Part shown: piece by piece, positions 1 to 6,052 of the stretch
Layout: each line of letters opens with the position of its first letter
Position numbering within the stretch: the first letter of the stretch is position 1
Origin: Candidatus Zhuqueibacterota bacterium
GTDB taxonomy: Bacteria > Zhuqueibacterota > Zhuqueibacteria > Residuimicrobiales > Residuimicrobiaceae
NCBI GenBank assembly: GCA_016934435.1
Contig: JAFGSU010000186.1
Span: 1-6,717, forward strand
DNA: 6,717 nucleotides
Direction of reading: 5' to 3'
Notes under the pieces: generated by a model
The model's input: the letters and a program-made list of their open reading frames with translations, nothing else
The model's database searches: none
Told to the model about the DNA's origin: nothing
Program-made: the position numbers and the translations under genes

Positions 1-12
1 AATTATGTTATT

Positions 13-30
13 GGTGTACATTATAACACC
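13..30. promoter_or_regulatory. Dyad element overlapping back-to-back -10 boxes
   Basis: A perfect 5-bp inverted repeat, GGTGT (13-17) and ACACC (26-30), flanks an 8-base AT-rich centre. Read on the minus strand, the same bases contain a perfect extended -10, TGTTATAAT, with TATAAT at 25-20. No good -35 lies 17 bases upstream of it, which extended -10 promoters can tolerate. On the plus strand TATAAC (22-27) could serve the small gene starting at 50, but its -35 would fall at or beyond the window edge. The arrangement fits a divergent or bidirectional promoter, possibly with an operator over it. This is inferred from motifs only. Confidence 0.3.
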
Positions 31-49
31 TATTACAATGAGTGGACCC

Positions 50-304
50 ATGCAATTTGAAACCATAAACGAACCGGTGGAAGTGATCACCTACTTTGAT
101 GGTCAAAAGATGCGCCCTTTGCGGTTTCGCTGGCGCGGCAGGCCCTATCACATCGTGCAAATCAACGGCAGCTGGAGCGAGCACAAAGGACAGGAACGCA
201 TCTACCATTTTCATGTCGCCACCCGGGAAGCGGGATCCTTTGAGCTGGTTTACCATAACGCCCGCTGCAACTGGAAAATCGGACGGGTTTGCGTTGAGGA
301 TTAA
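50..304 (+). CDS. Small WRGR-motif protein, DUF6504-like
   Basis: This encodes an 84-residue soluble protein with no signal peptide or membrane segment. Visible landmarks are an N-terminal NEPVEV (residues 7-12), a central FRWRGRPYHI (26-35), Trp42, a strand pattern YHFHVAT (52-58), FELVYH (64-69) and a closing CNWKIGRV (73-80). An acidic N-terminus, WRGR, then alternating strands ending in a Trp-containing strand is what I recall of DUF6504-type proteins, which in some genomes sit near translesion polymerase genes. No such neighbour is visible here, and the function is unknown. I chose the ATG at 50 because the family-like part begins there. ATGs at 38 (88 residues) and 5 (99 residues) are in frame, and the frame is open to the left edge. 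No strong ribosome binding site distinguishes them. It is the only plus-strand gene and converges with the radical SAM gene. Confidence 0.72.
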   Translation: MQFETINEPVEVITYFDGQKMRPLRFRWRGRPYHIVQINGSWSEHKGQERIYHFHVATREAGSFELVYHNARCNWKIGRVCVED

Positions 305-476
305 AGATGAATTGGCTCCATTCGCTTTCCGGCATTGAACCTGCTTTCGATCATTCCGGCAGAATTTTTTAATCCGTAATTGCGGTAAAAATGTATTTTG
401 CCAATGCCGGTGACGCGTTTGGTCCGTGGCAAACAGGTCTGCTTAAAATGGTAAAGGCGCCGGTTTTTCCGATCCC
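305..476. other. Convergent intergenic spacer
   Basis: This 172-base spacer lies between the 3' ends of the plus-strand small gene and the minus-strand radical SAM gene. A bidirectional terminator would be expected, but none is convincing. A 4-bp stem, ATTC/GAAT around CGGCA, sits just before six Ts near 365-370 and could weakly terminate the plus-strand gene. An imperfect AT-rich hairpin, ATTG...CAAT, spans about 379-405. No coding potential that I would defend was found on either strand. Confidence 0.5.
329..410. repeat. 9-bp inverted repeat in convergent spacer
   Basis: CCGGCATTG at 329-337 is the exact reverse complement of CAATGCCGG at 402-410, with 64 bases between. The right arm overlaps the 3' side of the weak AT-rich hairpin at about 379-405. 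A transcript from either direction could fold into a long stem-loop and block readthrough, but the loop is large and no T-run follows the arms, so this may be chance. Confidence 0.3.
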
Positions 477-1490
477 TCAAAACAGCCCATCGATCGTTGC
501 GCCACAGACGGCGCATTTCCCCTCTTTAACATGATTGGCCATGATTTCAAACCCGTAACGCTCGATGAGTTTGGCTCCGCAGTTGTAACAAAAGGTATGT
601 TCACCGACGTCGCCGTGGACATTGCCGCTGTAGACGTAGCGCAGACCGGTCTCCAGCCCGATTTCGCGCGCTCGGTGCACCGCCTCCAGACTCGTGGGCG
701 GCATATGGGTGAAGCGGTATTGCGGATAAAAACGGCTGATATGCCACGGCGTCTCGGCGCCCAATTCATTTTTAATGAACAGGGCGATCTCGCGCATGGT
801 CTCCTCATTATCCACATAACCGGGCACCATCAAAGTGGTCACTTCGAGCCAGATGCCCAGACGCTTCATTCGTTTCAGAGTGTCGAGCACCGGCTTAAGC
901 TCGCCTCCCACTACTTTGCGGTAAAAAGCTTCATCCCACGCTTTCAGGTCGACATTGGCGGCGGCTAAAAAGGGAGCGATTTCCTGCAACGGCGCCTCAT
1001 TAATAAAGCCGTTGGTCACCCATACGGTTTTAATATCTTTTTGCTGCGCTGCTCTGGCAATATCCAGGCAATATTCGTAAAAAACAGTCGGCTCGGTATA
1101 AGTACAGGCGATGGTTTTACAATCCGATTGCGCCGCCTGCTCCGCTACCACTGCCGCAGGAATGGTGCGGCCCAGGTTGCGTAAATCTTCTCCGCCCTTG
1201 ATTTGTGAAATCGAATGATTCTGGCAAAATTGACAGGTAAAATTGCAGCCGGCGGTGGCGATGGAAAAAGAACGCGACCCCGGGAAAACGTGGAACAGCG
1301 GCTTTTTTTCGATGGGATCAACATGGACGGCGATGGCGCGTTCATAAATTAAGGAATAGAGCGCACCGTCAATATTTTGCCGCACACCGCAAATGCCGTA
1401 TTTGTTGGGCGCTATCTTGCATTCATGCGGACACAGGCGGCATTGCACGCGCTGGCCCGCAAGTTCATCAAAATATAAGGCTCGTTTCAT
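477..1490 (-). CDS. amrS: AmmeMemoRadiSam-type radical SAM enzyme (AmrS)
   Basis: The product is a 337-residue cytosolic iron-sulfur enzyme of the radical SAM superfamily, close to pyruvate formate-lyase activating enzymes. The canonical CxxxCxxC cluster is GCNFTCQFCQNH, with Cys82, Cys86 and Cys89 expected to bind the 4Fe-4S cluster that cleaves S-adenosylmethionine. An N-terminal Cys-rich segment, CRLCPHEC...GICGVR (Cys17, 20, 24, 34), and the stretch CTYTEPTVFYEY are typical of this family. The C-terminus carries a zinc-ribbon-like pair of CxxC motifs (Cys301/304 and Cys326/329). Length and domain order look complete. The family is named for its frequent association with MEMO1-like and AMMECR1-like domains; its substrate is, to my knowledge, not settled. 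Neither partner is in this window. I start at ATG 1490, which has GAGGA six bases upstream, rather than the in-frame TTG at 1496. It lies 114 bases downstream of the large lipoprotein gene. The alternative call is a generic PflA-like activase. Confidence 0.9.
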   Translation of the reverse strand: MKRALYFDELAGQRVQCRLCPHECKIAPNKYGICGVRQNIDGALYSLIYERAIAVHVDPIEKKPLFHVFPGSRSFSIATAGCNFTCQFCQNHSISQIKGGEDLRNLGRTIPAAVVAEQAAQSDCKTIACTYTEPTVFYEYCLDIARAAQQKDIKTVWVTNGFINEAPLQEIAPFLAAANVDLKAWDEAFYRKVVGGELKPVLDTLKRMKRLGIWLEVTTLMVPGYVDNEETMREIALFIKNELGAETPWHISRFYPQYRFTHMPPTSLEAVHRAREIGLETGLRYVYSGNVHGDVGEHTFCYNCGAKLIERYGFEIMANHVKEGKCAVCGATIDGLF

Positions 1491-1496
1491 TATCAA

Positions 1497-1501
1497 TCCT
1501 C
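1497..1501 (-). promoter_or_regulatory. Ribosome binding site of the radical SAM gene
   Basis: GAGGA on the minus strand, six bases before ATG 1490. It favours that start over the TTG at 1496, which would lie immediately beside the site. Confidence 0.65.
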
Positions 1502-1554
1502 ATCACTCAAATACCAATCACATATGGATGGTAACAGCTTAATGCGTACAATCC

Positions 1555-1602
1555 CGACGGATATTTTTCCGGCAGGTTTGAAGGTAATCTAAAAATCCGC
1601 CG
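1555..1602. repeat. Imperfect hairpin after the large lipoprotein gene
   Basis: The arms are 1555-1567 and 1591-1602. They pair as CG, a mismatch, CGGAT with ATCCG, a bulged A, then TTTT with AAAA, giving 11 paired positions around a 23-base loop. It begins two bases past the stop codon of the 697-residue lipoprotein gene, so it could be a 3' end structure or transcription attenuator. No T-run follows it in the direction of transcription, so it is not a textbook intrinsic terminator. Confidence 0.35.
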
Positions 1603-1604
1603 AA

Positions 1605-3698
1605 TTAATCAAAATCTCCGACATATACCAGCAGGTTGAGCAGCCCCTGCACGCGCACATAGTCGGTCACATAAACCTTGACCTGCTTGCCGCCGGTTCC
1701 CTGTAACACCAATTCCTGGGCAACATACACGGTTTTAACCTGATCGCCGTCGTTTTGAAATATCTTGATATCCTCTTCGCTGATTTCCAGTTCCACCGGT
1801 TGCGCTATGGCCGCCGTCACCTTGCCGTCGAGGCCGACCGGAGCCGCTTGAATCGGCACCGGTCCCAGTTGCACATCGGGTTTAACAAATAGTTTGGTAG
1901 AATCGAGCGCAAAATGAAACATAACCCGGCCGCCGACCGGCAAATGGTTTTCCACGTTGGCCATTAGTTTGGCCGATTTAATATGGTTGGTGGCATCCGC
2001 CGGCAAAGTTGTTTCTTCTTCGTCGCCGTTCTCATCCGTGGCGTAATCCTCGGGTTCGATGAACAATCGGGTCGTGTCGCCCGTTATGGTGCGTTCCTGC
2101 CAGCTTGCAAAAGCAGGCAAATCTAAAATATAAAGGCCTCTGATGTAATCATTCTTACTCACGCGGCCATAGGTGAGGCCGTCTCCGACCACCACCTGTC
2201 CGCCGGCGGCTAACTGTGTCGGTTGAATATTGATGACATTTAGAATCGCGCTGTTCTGGGGCGTAAATTCCGGCAGAAGCGTACGTGTTTCTCCGCTGCC
2301 GCTGCCCGGGGAAATAGTCTGATCGATCGCCAGTGAAGCCGCAGCGCCGGTGGAATTGATTCCGGTTAAAGAGCCCTGAAATCGCAGCGGCAGCTGGATG
2401 GTATTGTAAACAACCACCGAAAGCCTCGCATCGGCTAATTCTACGCCCTGCAGGTCGCCGATGCGCTCGGAAATTTCTATATCCTCGACGGTGGAGTCCA
2501 GTTCTATCGTCTGTTCTTCGAGTCGACCGGAGAAATGTTCAAGCACGACATTCTGCATCTCCAGGTCGATTTTTGCATAGGTGTTCTCATCGATGGTGAC
2601 GAACTGGTCGCGCAGGTCGTTGCTTTTTCCACGGATGTGCATCTGCAGGTACTGCGCTTGACCGATTTGCGGCAAATCCATTTTTGCCGCCACATCCGTT
2701 AGATCGACGGACATGTCCGTGCGACTGAACGGCAAAAGAGAAAAATCGAGCTGCAACGGCTCGCTTGTACTTATATGATGCAATTGCATGAGTTGTATGG
2801 ACAGATCGGGCACCGTAAAAGGCGTTTGATTTTCGATGGTAACTATGATATTGCCGCTGCTGAAAGTCACTTCTTCGATGGCGTTTTGTCCGATGCCCTG
2901 AAGCGCCACCTGTTCATGACGTTCAATGTCGGTGGCGGGAACGCGCGCTTCGGCAGCGCTGACTACCGCATCCCGCAGTTCCGCCACCAATCCCACCCTG
3001 CTGTTTTTATCAATAGGAATAGACTGACCGTTGCTGCCGGGAGAATTTCCGCTGATCAGCCAGTGGGCATTGGGCGGAAAGTCGATACCGGCGACGTCCA
3101 CATCCGATATGACCGAATCCAGCGGCGCAATCCTTTTGATGAGCGGCGTCGAAAGAATTAAAAGATGGGTTATTGGGTCCTGCAGCGTCAGCAGCACATT
3201 TTGCAATTCCACCGGCAGGCCGTTGAGCACATAGATGCGGACCTGGCCGCTGGTGAGTCTCGCAAAATGAAGGTCTGCGGTGGAATGTTCTTCCGAAGGA
3301 ATATTGATAAATGAGAATGGAGCGATGGTGCCGGTCGTCCCGTGCTTGCTGCCTGCTTCCTGCGACAACTGGTAGAAATAGTAGCGGTCCGCCTGTACGG
3401 GCAGGTCGGGAATCTGGAAGGCATCCAGTCCCAGTTTGAACGATTCAGAAAAATCGGGCAGGGAAATATGATCGCCGACAAATGTTTTGTCCAATTCCTT
3501 TTCAAAATGAAAAGAGAGCAAGCCATTCTGATCTCCGCTGAGATTCTCTTCATCTTCGATGAGTTCTTCCACAGTATAGATGCGGTCGATCAGGGGGATA
3601 TTCAGCTGTGTATCCCAGCTCGGCGCCGCCGGCTCTTTCAGGGAACAGGTAAAAAATAGTACCGTAACAAGAATACTGTAGCGCAGGTGTCGGTTCAT
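1605..3698 (-). CDS. Large beta-rich lipoprotein with four repeated motifs, function unknown
   Basis: The product is a predicted exported lipoprotein of 697 residues that I cannot assign to a named family. The N-terminus, MNRHLRYSILVTVLFFTCS, has a basic start, a hydrophobic core and a lipobox-like FFTC with Cys18. Phe at -3 and Thr at -1 make this box non-canonical. A conserved-looking entry segment follows, with SWDTQLNIPL and YTVEELIED. The rest is almost all beta-strand pattern without cysteines or membrane helices. Four segments share hydrophobic-x-V/I-x-N-x-x-x/P-hydrophobic, with the Asn at residues 159, 290, 432 and 584, reminiscent of LEA-type beta-sandwich repeats. An acidic low-complexity patch lies near residues 550-565. 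The C-terminus ends VQGLLNLLVYVGDFD. The start is uncertain: ATG 3698 gives the best signal peptide, ATG 3710 and GTG 3743 are in frame, and none has a good ribosome binding site. An outer-membrane or periplasmic structural role is an inference. Confidence 0.82.
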   Translation of the reverse strand: MNRHLRYSILVTVLFFTCSLKEPAAPSWDTQLNIPLIDRIYTVEELIEDEENLSGDQNGLLSFHFEKELDKTFVGDHISLPDFSESFKLGLDAFQIPDLPVQADRYYFYQLSQEAGSKHGTTGTIAPFSFINIPSEEHSTADLHFARLTSGQVRIYVLNGLPVELQNVLLTLQDPITHLLILSTPLIKRIAPLDSVISDVDVAGIDFPPNAHWLISGNSPGSNGQSIPIDKNSRVGLVAELRDAVVSAAEARVPATDIERHEQVALQGIGQNAIEEVTFSSGNIIVTIENQTPFTVPDLSIQLMQLHHISTSEPLQLDFSLLPFSRTDMSVDLTDVAAKMDLPQIGQAQYLQMHIRGKSNDLRDQFVTIDENTYAKIDLEMQNVVLEHFSGRLEEQTIELDSTVEDIEISERIGDLQGVELADARLSVVVYNTIQLPLRFQGSLTGINSTGAAASLAIDQTISPGSGSGETRTLLPEFTPQNSAILNVINIQPTQLAAGGQVVVGDGLTYGRVSKNDYIRGLYILDLPAFASWQERTITGDTTRLFIEPEDYATDENGDEEETTLPADATNHIKSAKLMANVENHLPVGGRVMFHFALDSTKLFVKPDVQLGPVPIQAAPVGLDGKVTAAIAQPVELEISEEDIKIFQNDGDQVKTVYVAQELVLQGTGGKQVKVYVTDYVRVQGLLNLLVYVGDFD

Positions 3699-3855
3699 GG
3701 TGTGATTCATCTGATTGTTAATTTCTCTTAAATTTATATTCACTGTTTATGGAACCGGCCATGCCGTCCATCTTGATTGACTGTGGTCTTAACCGACGTC
3801 AAATAGCGCCGGCGTTTCCATTGCTCGCTTAATTGACAGGCCTCCTGATCCGCTG
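3699..3855. other. Intergenic region upstream of the large lipoprotein gene
   Basis: This gap of 157 bases is the largest between same-strand neighbours here, so a separate promoter is plausible. An AT-rich stretch on the minus strand contains TATAAA (3738-3733), about 35 bases before ATG 3698, but no matching -35 is seen. At the upstream end, TGACAG (3834-3839) and CTGTCA (3853-3858) form a 6-bp inverted repeat with a 13-base loop that includes the stop codon of the dehydrogenase gene. It has no T-run, so it is at best a weak terminator. No gene was found. Confidence 0.3.
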
Positions 3856-4749
3856 TCAGCGAACGGCAGAATCTCCGGCCAGCCGCATTAAGGATTTGAT
3901 CAATGCCTGGGTACCTTCACGGCCTTCATCATTGGCCTGACACCCAGCAAAAAGTTGATGCACCAGCGCCAGGGCCGGCAGGGGTAGCTTTATCTGACGC
4001 GCCGCTTCCAGGGCTAATTTCAGGTCTTTTTGCTGCAGATCGATCATAAATCCCGGCGCAAAATCGCGCGCCACCATCCTGGGCCCCAGGTTGGTGAGCT
4101 GCCAGGACCCGGCGGCGCCGCCCTGCGTAGCTTTAATCATGACCTCGGGATCGACGCCCGATCGGCTCGCAAACTGGATGGCCTCACAAACCGCCAGATT
4201 GGTGACGGACACCAGAATCTGATTGCACAATTTCACCGTTTGCCCCATGCCGTGTCCGCCCACATGGGTGATACTTTTTCCCATGGCCTGGAATACCGGC
4301 AGGCAGCGTTCGTATACTTCAGCCTTGCCGCCCACCATGATCGCCAGGGCGCCGGCTCTGGCGCCGGTATCGCCGCCGCTCACCGGGGCATCGAGCATCT
4401 CGCAGCCCTGCGCCTCAATATGCTCCGATAGCTGTTGCGTCACAGTGGGAGATATGGTGCTCATGTCGATAACCACGGTGCCCGGCTGCAAACCGGAGAG
4501 AATGCCGTTTTCCCCGGTCACGACCTGCACAACATCCGGAGAATCCGTCACCATGGTGATGATGACATCGCTCTGAGCAGCCACCTGGCCGGGTGAACCG
4601 AGCCCTCGCGCGCCGGCATCCACGATAGATTTCATCCGCTCGGCCGTGCGATTGTACACCGTTAAAGGAAATCCCGCTTTTAATAAATTGAGACACATGG
4701 GTTGTCCCATGATGCCCAGCCCTATGAATCCGATGCGCTGTTTTTGCAT
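3856..4749 (-). CDS. GarR/3-hydroxyisobutyrate dehydrogenase family oxidoreductase
   Basis: This 297-residue cytosolic enzyme belongs to the beta-hydroxyacid dehydrogenase family, which oxidises 3-hydroxyisobutyrate or reduces tartronate semialdehyde and related acids with NAD(P). The N-terminal Rossmann motif is GFIGLGIMG (glycines 10, 12, 15). The second strand ends YNRT (32-35); Asn-Arg rather than an acidic residue suggests NADP preference. The substrate motif DAPVSGG (120-126) and the catalytic-lysine helix GMGQTVKLCNQ (Lys173, Asn176) are intact, as is QQKDLKLALEA in the C-terminal helical domain. KLxNQ resembles tartronate semialdehyde reductase (GarR) more than the KxxNN of mammalian 3-hydroxyisobutyrate dehydrogenase, but the true substrate cannot be read from sequence. 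Length is normal. The start at 4749 is supported by GGGAG six bases upstream. The longer ATG at 4806 would overlap the preceding gene and add 19 residues ahead of the Rossmann fold. The gene lies 20 bases after the NTF2-like lipoprotein gene and is probably co-transcribed with it. Confidence 0.9.
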   Translation of the reverse strand: MQKQRIGFIGLGIMGQPMCLNLLKAGFPLTVYNRTAERMKSIVDAGARGLGSPGQVAAQSDVIITMVTDSPDVVQVVTGENGILSGLQPGTVVIDMSTISPTVTQQLSEHIEAQGCEMLDAPVSGGDTGARAGALAIMVGGKAEVYERCLPVFQAMGKSITHVGGHGMGQTVKLCNQILVSVTNLAVCEAIQFASRSGVDPEVMIKATQGGAAGSWQLTNLGPRMVARDFAPGFMIDLQQKDLKLALEAARQIKLPLPALALVHQLFAGCQANDEGREGTQALIKSLMRLAGDSAVR

Positions 4750-4755
4750 GGTTTT

Positions 4756-4760
4756 CTCCC
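4756..4760 (-). promoter_or_regulatory. Ribosome binding site that sets the dehydrogenase start
   Basis: GGGAG on the minus strand, six bases before ATG 4749. It selects this start over in-frame ATGs at 4806, 4773 and 4770, all of which overlap the end of the preceding gene. Confidence 0.7.
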
Positions 4761-4769
4761 GATTAGCCA

Positions 4770-5210
4770 TCATTCCGTCGACATATGATGCTGCCAGATT
4801 TTCCAAACACCGCTCTCTTTGACCAGAACCGTGGTGAGAAGGTTTTTCATGGTCGATTCCCCCCGCTTCGAAGTGATCTGTATGACGCTCTGATATCGCA
4901 CTACGGCCAGCCTGCCGGTTCGCATTACCTGAATGCCGCTCAGGGTGGTTTTGACCTTCTCCCAGCCGGCAAACATGGGCAGAAAAAAGCCAATGATATC
5001 ATCTCGATGCAATGTCCGGCCATTCAGGGTGTACCAGTACATATCCTCGTTGCATAACGCCGTCAGGGCGTGCAAGTCTTTGGCATCGAATAAAGTATGA
5101 AAGGCTTGCACCACTTTAACGATTTCTGCATCAGGTTCGTTCCTGATTTGAACGCTACAGGAAAATAGCAGACAAGCCGTGACCGCTGTGATCAACAAAA
5201 GTTTTTTCAT
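4770..5210 (-). CDS. NTF2/SnoaL-like (DUF4440-type) lipoprotein
   Basis: The product is a 146-residue exported protein. Residues 1-18 form a lipoprotein signal peptide, MKKLLLITAVTACLLFSC, with lipobox LFSC and Cys18; Ser at +2 is compatible with outer-membrane sorting in many Gram-negatives. The mature part has the cone-shaped alpha+beta fold signature of the NTF2-like superfamily: a first helix IVKVVQAFHTLFDAKDL, then LTALCNEDMYWYTLNGR, a middle helix before FFLPMFAGW, and C-terminal strands ending VWKIWQHHMS. That Trp-Lys-Ile...His ending is common in SnoaL-like and DUF4440 proteins, which range from small enzymes to ligand-binding proteins, so no reaction is assigned. The start has AAGGAA five bases upstream. 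The gene begins 12 bases after the glycosyltransferase stop and ends 20 bases before the dehydrogenase, within the same probable operon. It could be a non-enzymatic envelope protein. Confidence 0.83.
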   Translation of the reverse strand: MKKLLLITAVTACLLFSCSVQIRNEPDAEIVKVVQAFHTLFDAKDLHALTALCNEDMYWYTLNGRTLHRDDIIGFFLPMFAGWEKVKTTLSGIQVMRTGRLAVVRYQSVIQITSKRGESTMKNLLTTVLVKESGVWKIWQHHMSTE

Positions 5211-5215
5211 AAGCG

Positions 5216-5221
5216 TTCCTT
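5216..5221 (-). promoter_or_regulatory. Ribosome binding site of the NTF2-like lipoprotein gene
   Basis: AAGGAA on the minus strand, five bases before ATG 5210, inside the 12-base gap after the glycosyltransferase stop codon. Confidence 0.65.
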
Positions 5222-5222
5222 G

Positions 5223-6044
5223 CTAAGCATATTTATCCAGAACCGATTCGGCCCAGAGGGCATCGATGATTCGATCATGTTTGCGGCAACCCTGCGCAAA
5301 GACCCGGCATTTTTGCTTCAGCATATCCACCGTATCCCGTCGCTGTGAAGGGTTCAGGCGGTTGCTCTGCAATATTTTATCCAGCGACAGGATGCGATAC
5401 CGATCCAGGCTATGTTGTTGCGACAGCTGCGGCCAGTCGCCCGCCCGCTTGATGATCAGGCGCTCCGGGATGAACAGCGCCGGGTAGCGGCAGGTGATGC
5501 GCAGCCACAGGTCATAGTCTTCGCAGGCCGGCAGCGATTCGTCGAAGAGTCCGACCGTATCGAACAGACTGCGATGCAGCATAACCGACGAAGGGCTGAT
5601 GATACACAGGGGCAGACAATACGGATAAATCCAGCCGGAATGTTTTCGGTGTTTTCTGCCCTGGTTCATCCAGCGTCCGTGCCGCCGCCACTCCTCGCCG
5701 GTATAACAGATTAAAAACTCCGGCTGATTCCGTAAGGATTGCAATTGTCGTGCCAGTTTATGCGGTTGCCACAGATCATCGGAATCGAGGAAAGCAATCC
5801 ATTCATATCTAGCCATACGGATGCCAGTATTACGGCTGACCGACACACCCATTCGTTCCTGGTATACATATTGAATCTTGTCGGCCAGAGGAGCGAGACT
5901 AACAGCGGTATCATCGTTGGAGCCGTCGTCGATGACCAGAATTTCATCCGGCCGCCGTGTTTGTTGAAATATGGACTGTAACGCCTGCTGCACCAACTCA
6001 CAGCGATTATGGGTGGTAATGATGACGGATACCTGCATGTTCAT
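5223..6044 (-). CDS. Family 2 glycosyltransferase
   Basis: This is a 273-residue GT-A fold glycosyltransferase that would transfer a sugar from a nucleotide-sugar donor to an envelope or secreted glycan acceptor. Visible motifs are the first strand VSVIITTHNR (5-14), the nucleotide-binding EILVIDDGSNDDT (34-46), SRNTGIRMA (70-78), the metal-binding DSDD (87-90) and the ED-containing CEDYDLWLR (174-182), whose acidic pair is the likely base region. There are no membrane helices, so it is cytosolic or peripheral. The C-terminal part, LDRYRILSLDKIL and KCRVFAQGCRKHDR, matches a standalone GT2 subgroup as I remember it. That subgroup usually has a GGHxDQLS-like segment where this protein has AGDWPQLS. 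The start at 6044 (or 6038) fits the fold. The longer in-frame start at 6131 would overlap the rhomboid gene and add unrelated sequence. It starts 8 bases after the rhomboid stop without a clear ribosome binding site, suggesting translational coupling. Donor and acceptor are unknown. Confidence 0.9.
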   Translation of the reverse strand: MNMQVSVIITTHNRCELVQQALQSIFQQTRRPDEILVIDDGSNDDTAVSLAPLADKIQYVYQERMGVSVSRNTGIRMARYEWIAFLDSDDLWQPHKLARQLQSLRNQPEFLICYTGEEWRRHGRWMNQGRKHRKHSGWIYPYCLPLCIISPSSVMLHRSLFDTVGLFDESLPACEDYDLWLRITCRYPALFIPERLIIKRAGDWPQLSQQHSLDRYRILSLDKILQSNRLNPSQRRDTVDMLKQKCRVFAQGCRKHDRIIDALWAESVLDKYA

Positions 6045-6052
6045 TTCATCTA

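Noticed and set aside
301..516. A 71-codon minus-strand open frame covering the convergent spacer
   Set aside because: It overlaps the end of the radical SAM gene in another frame, has no ribosome binding site I can see, and its basic composition looks like translated spacer.
531..968. A 145-codon plus-strand open frame opposite the radical SAM gene
   Set aside because: It lies wholly antisense to a well-supported gene with intact family motifs, and its translation shows no recognisable fold or signal.
326..2275. TTCCGGCA recurring near 327, 354, 1567 and 2268 as a possible dispersed repeat
   Set aside because: The shared core is only 8 bases, spacing is irregular, and one copy lies within coding sequence. 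This is expected by chance in CCGGC-rich DNA.
2775..3161. A 128-codon plus-strand open frame inside the large lipoprotein gene
   Set aside because: It is antisense to a continuous 697-codon frame with a signal peptide and repeated motifs. Long antisense frames are expected by chance at this base composition.
3834..3858. TGACAG/CTGTCA hairpin as the terminator of the dehydrogenase gene
   Set aside because: The stem is only 6 bp with a 13-base loop, includes the stop codon, and is not followed by a T-run.
4030..4431. Plus-strand open frames opposite the dehydrogenase gene
   Set aside because: The minus-strand frame carries every catalytic and cofactor motif of its family. The plus-strand translations are rich in Arg, His and Ala without domain signals.
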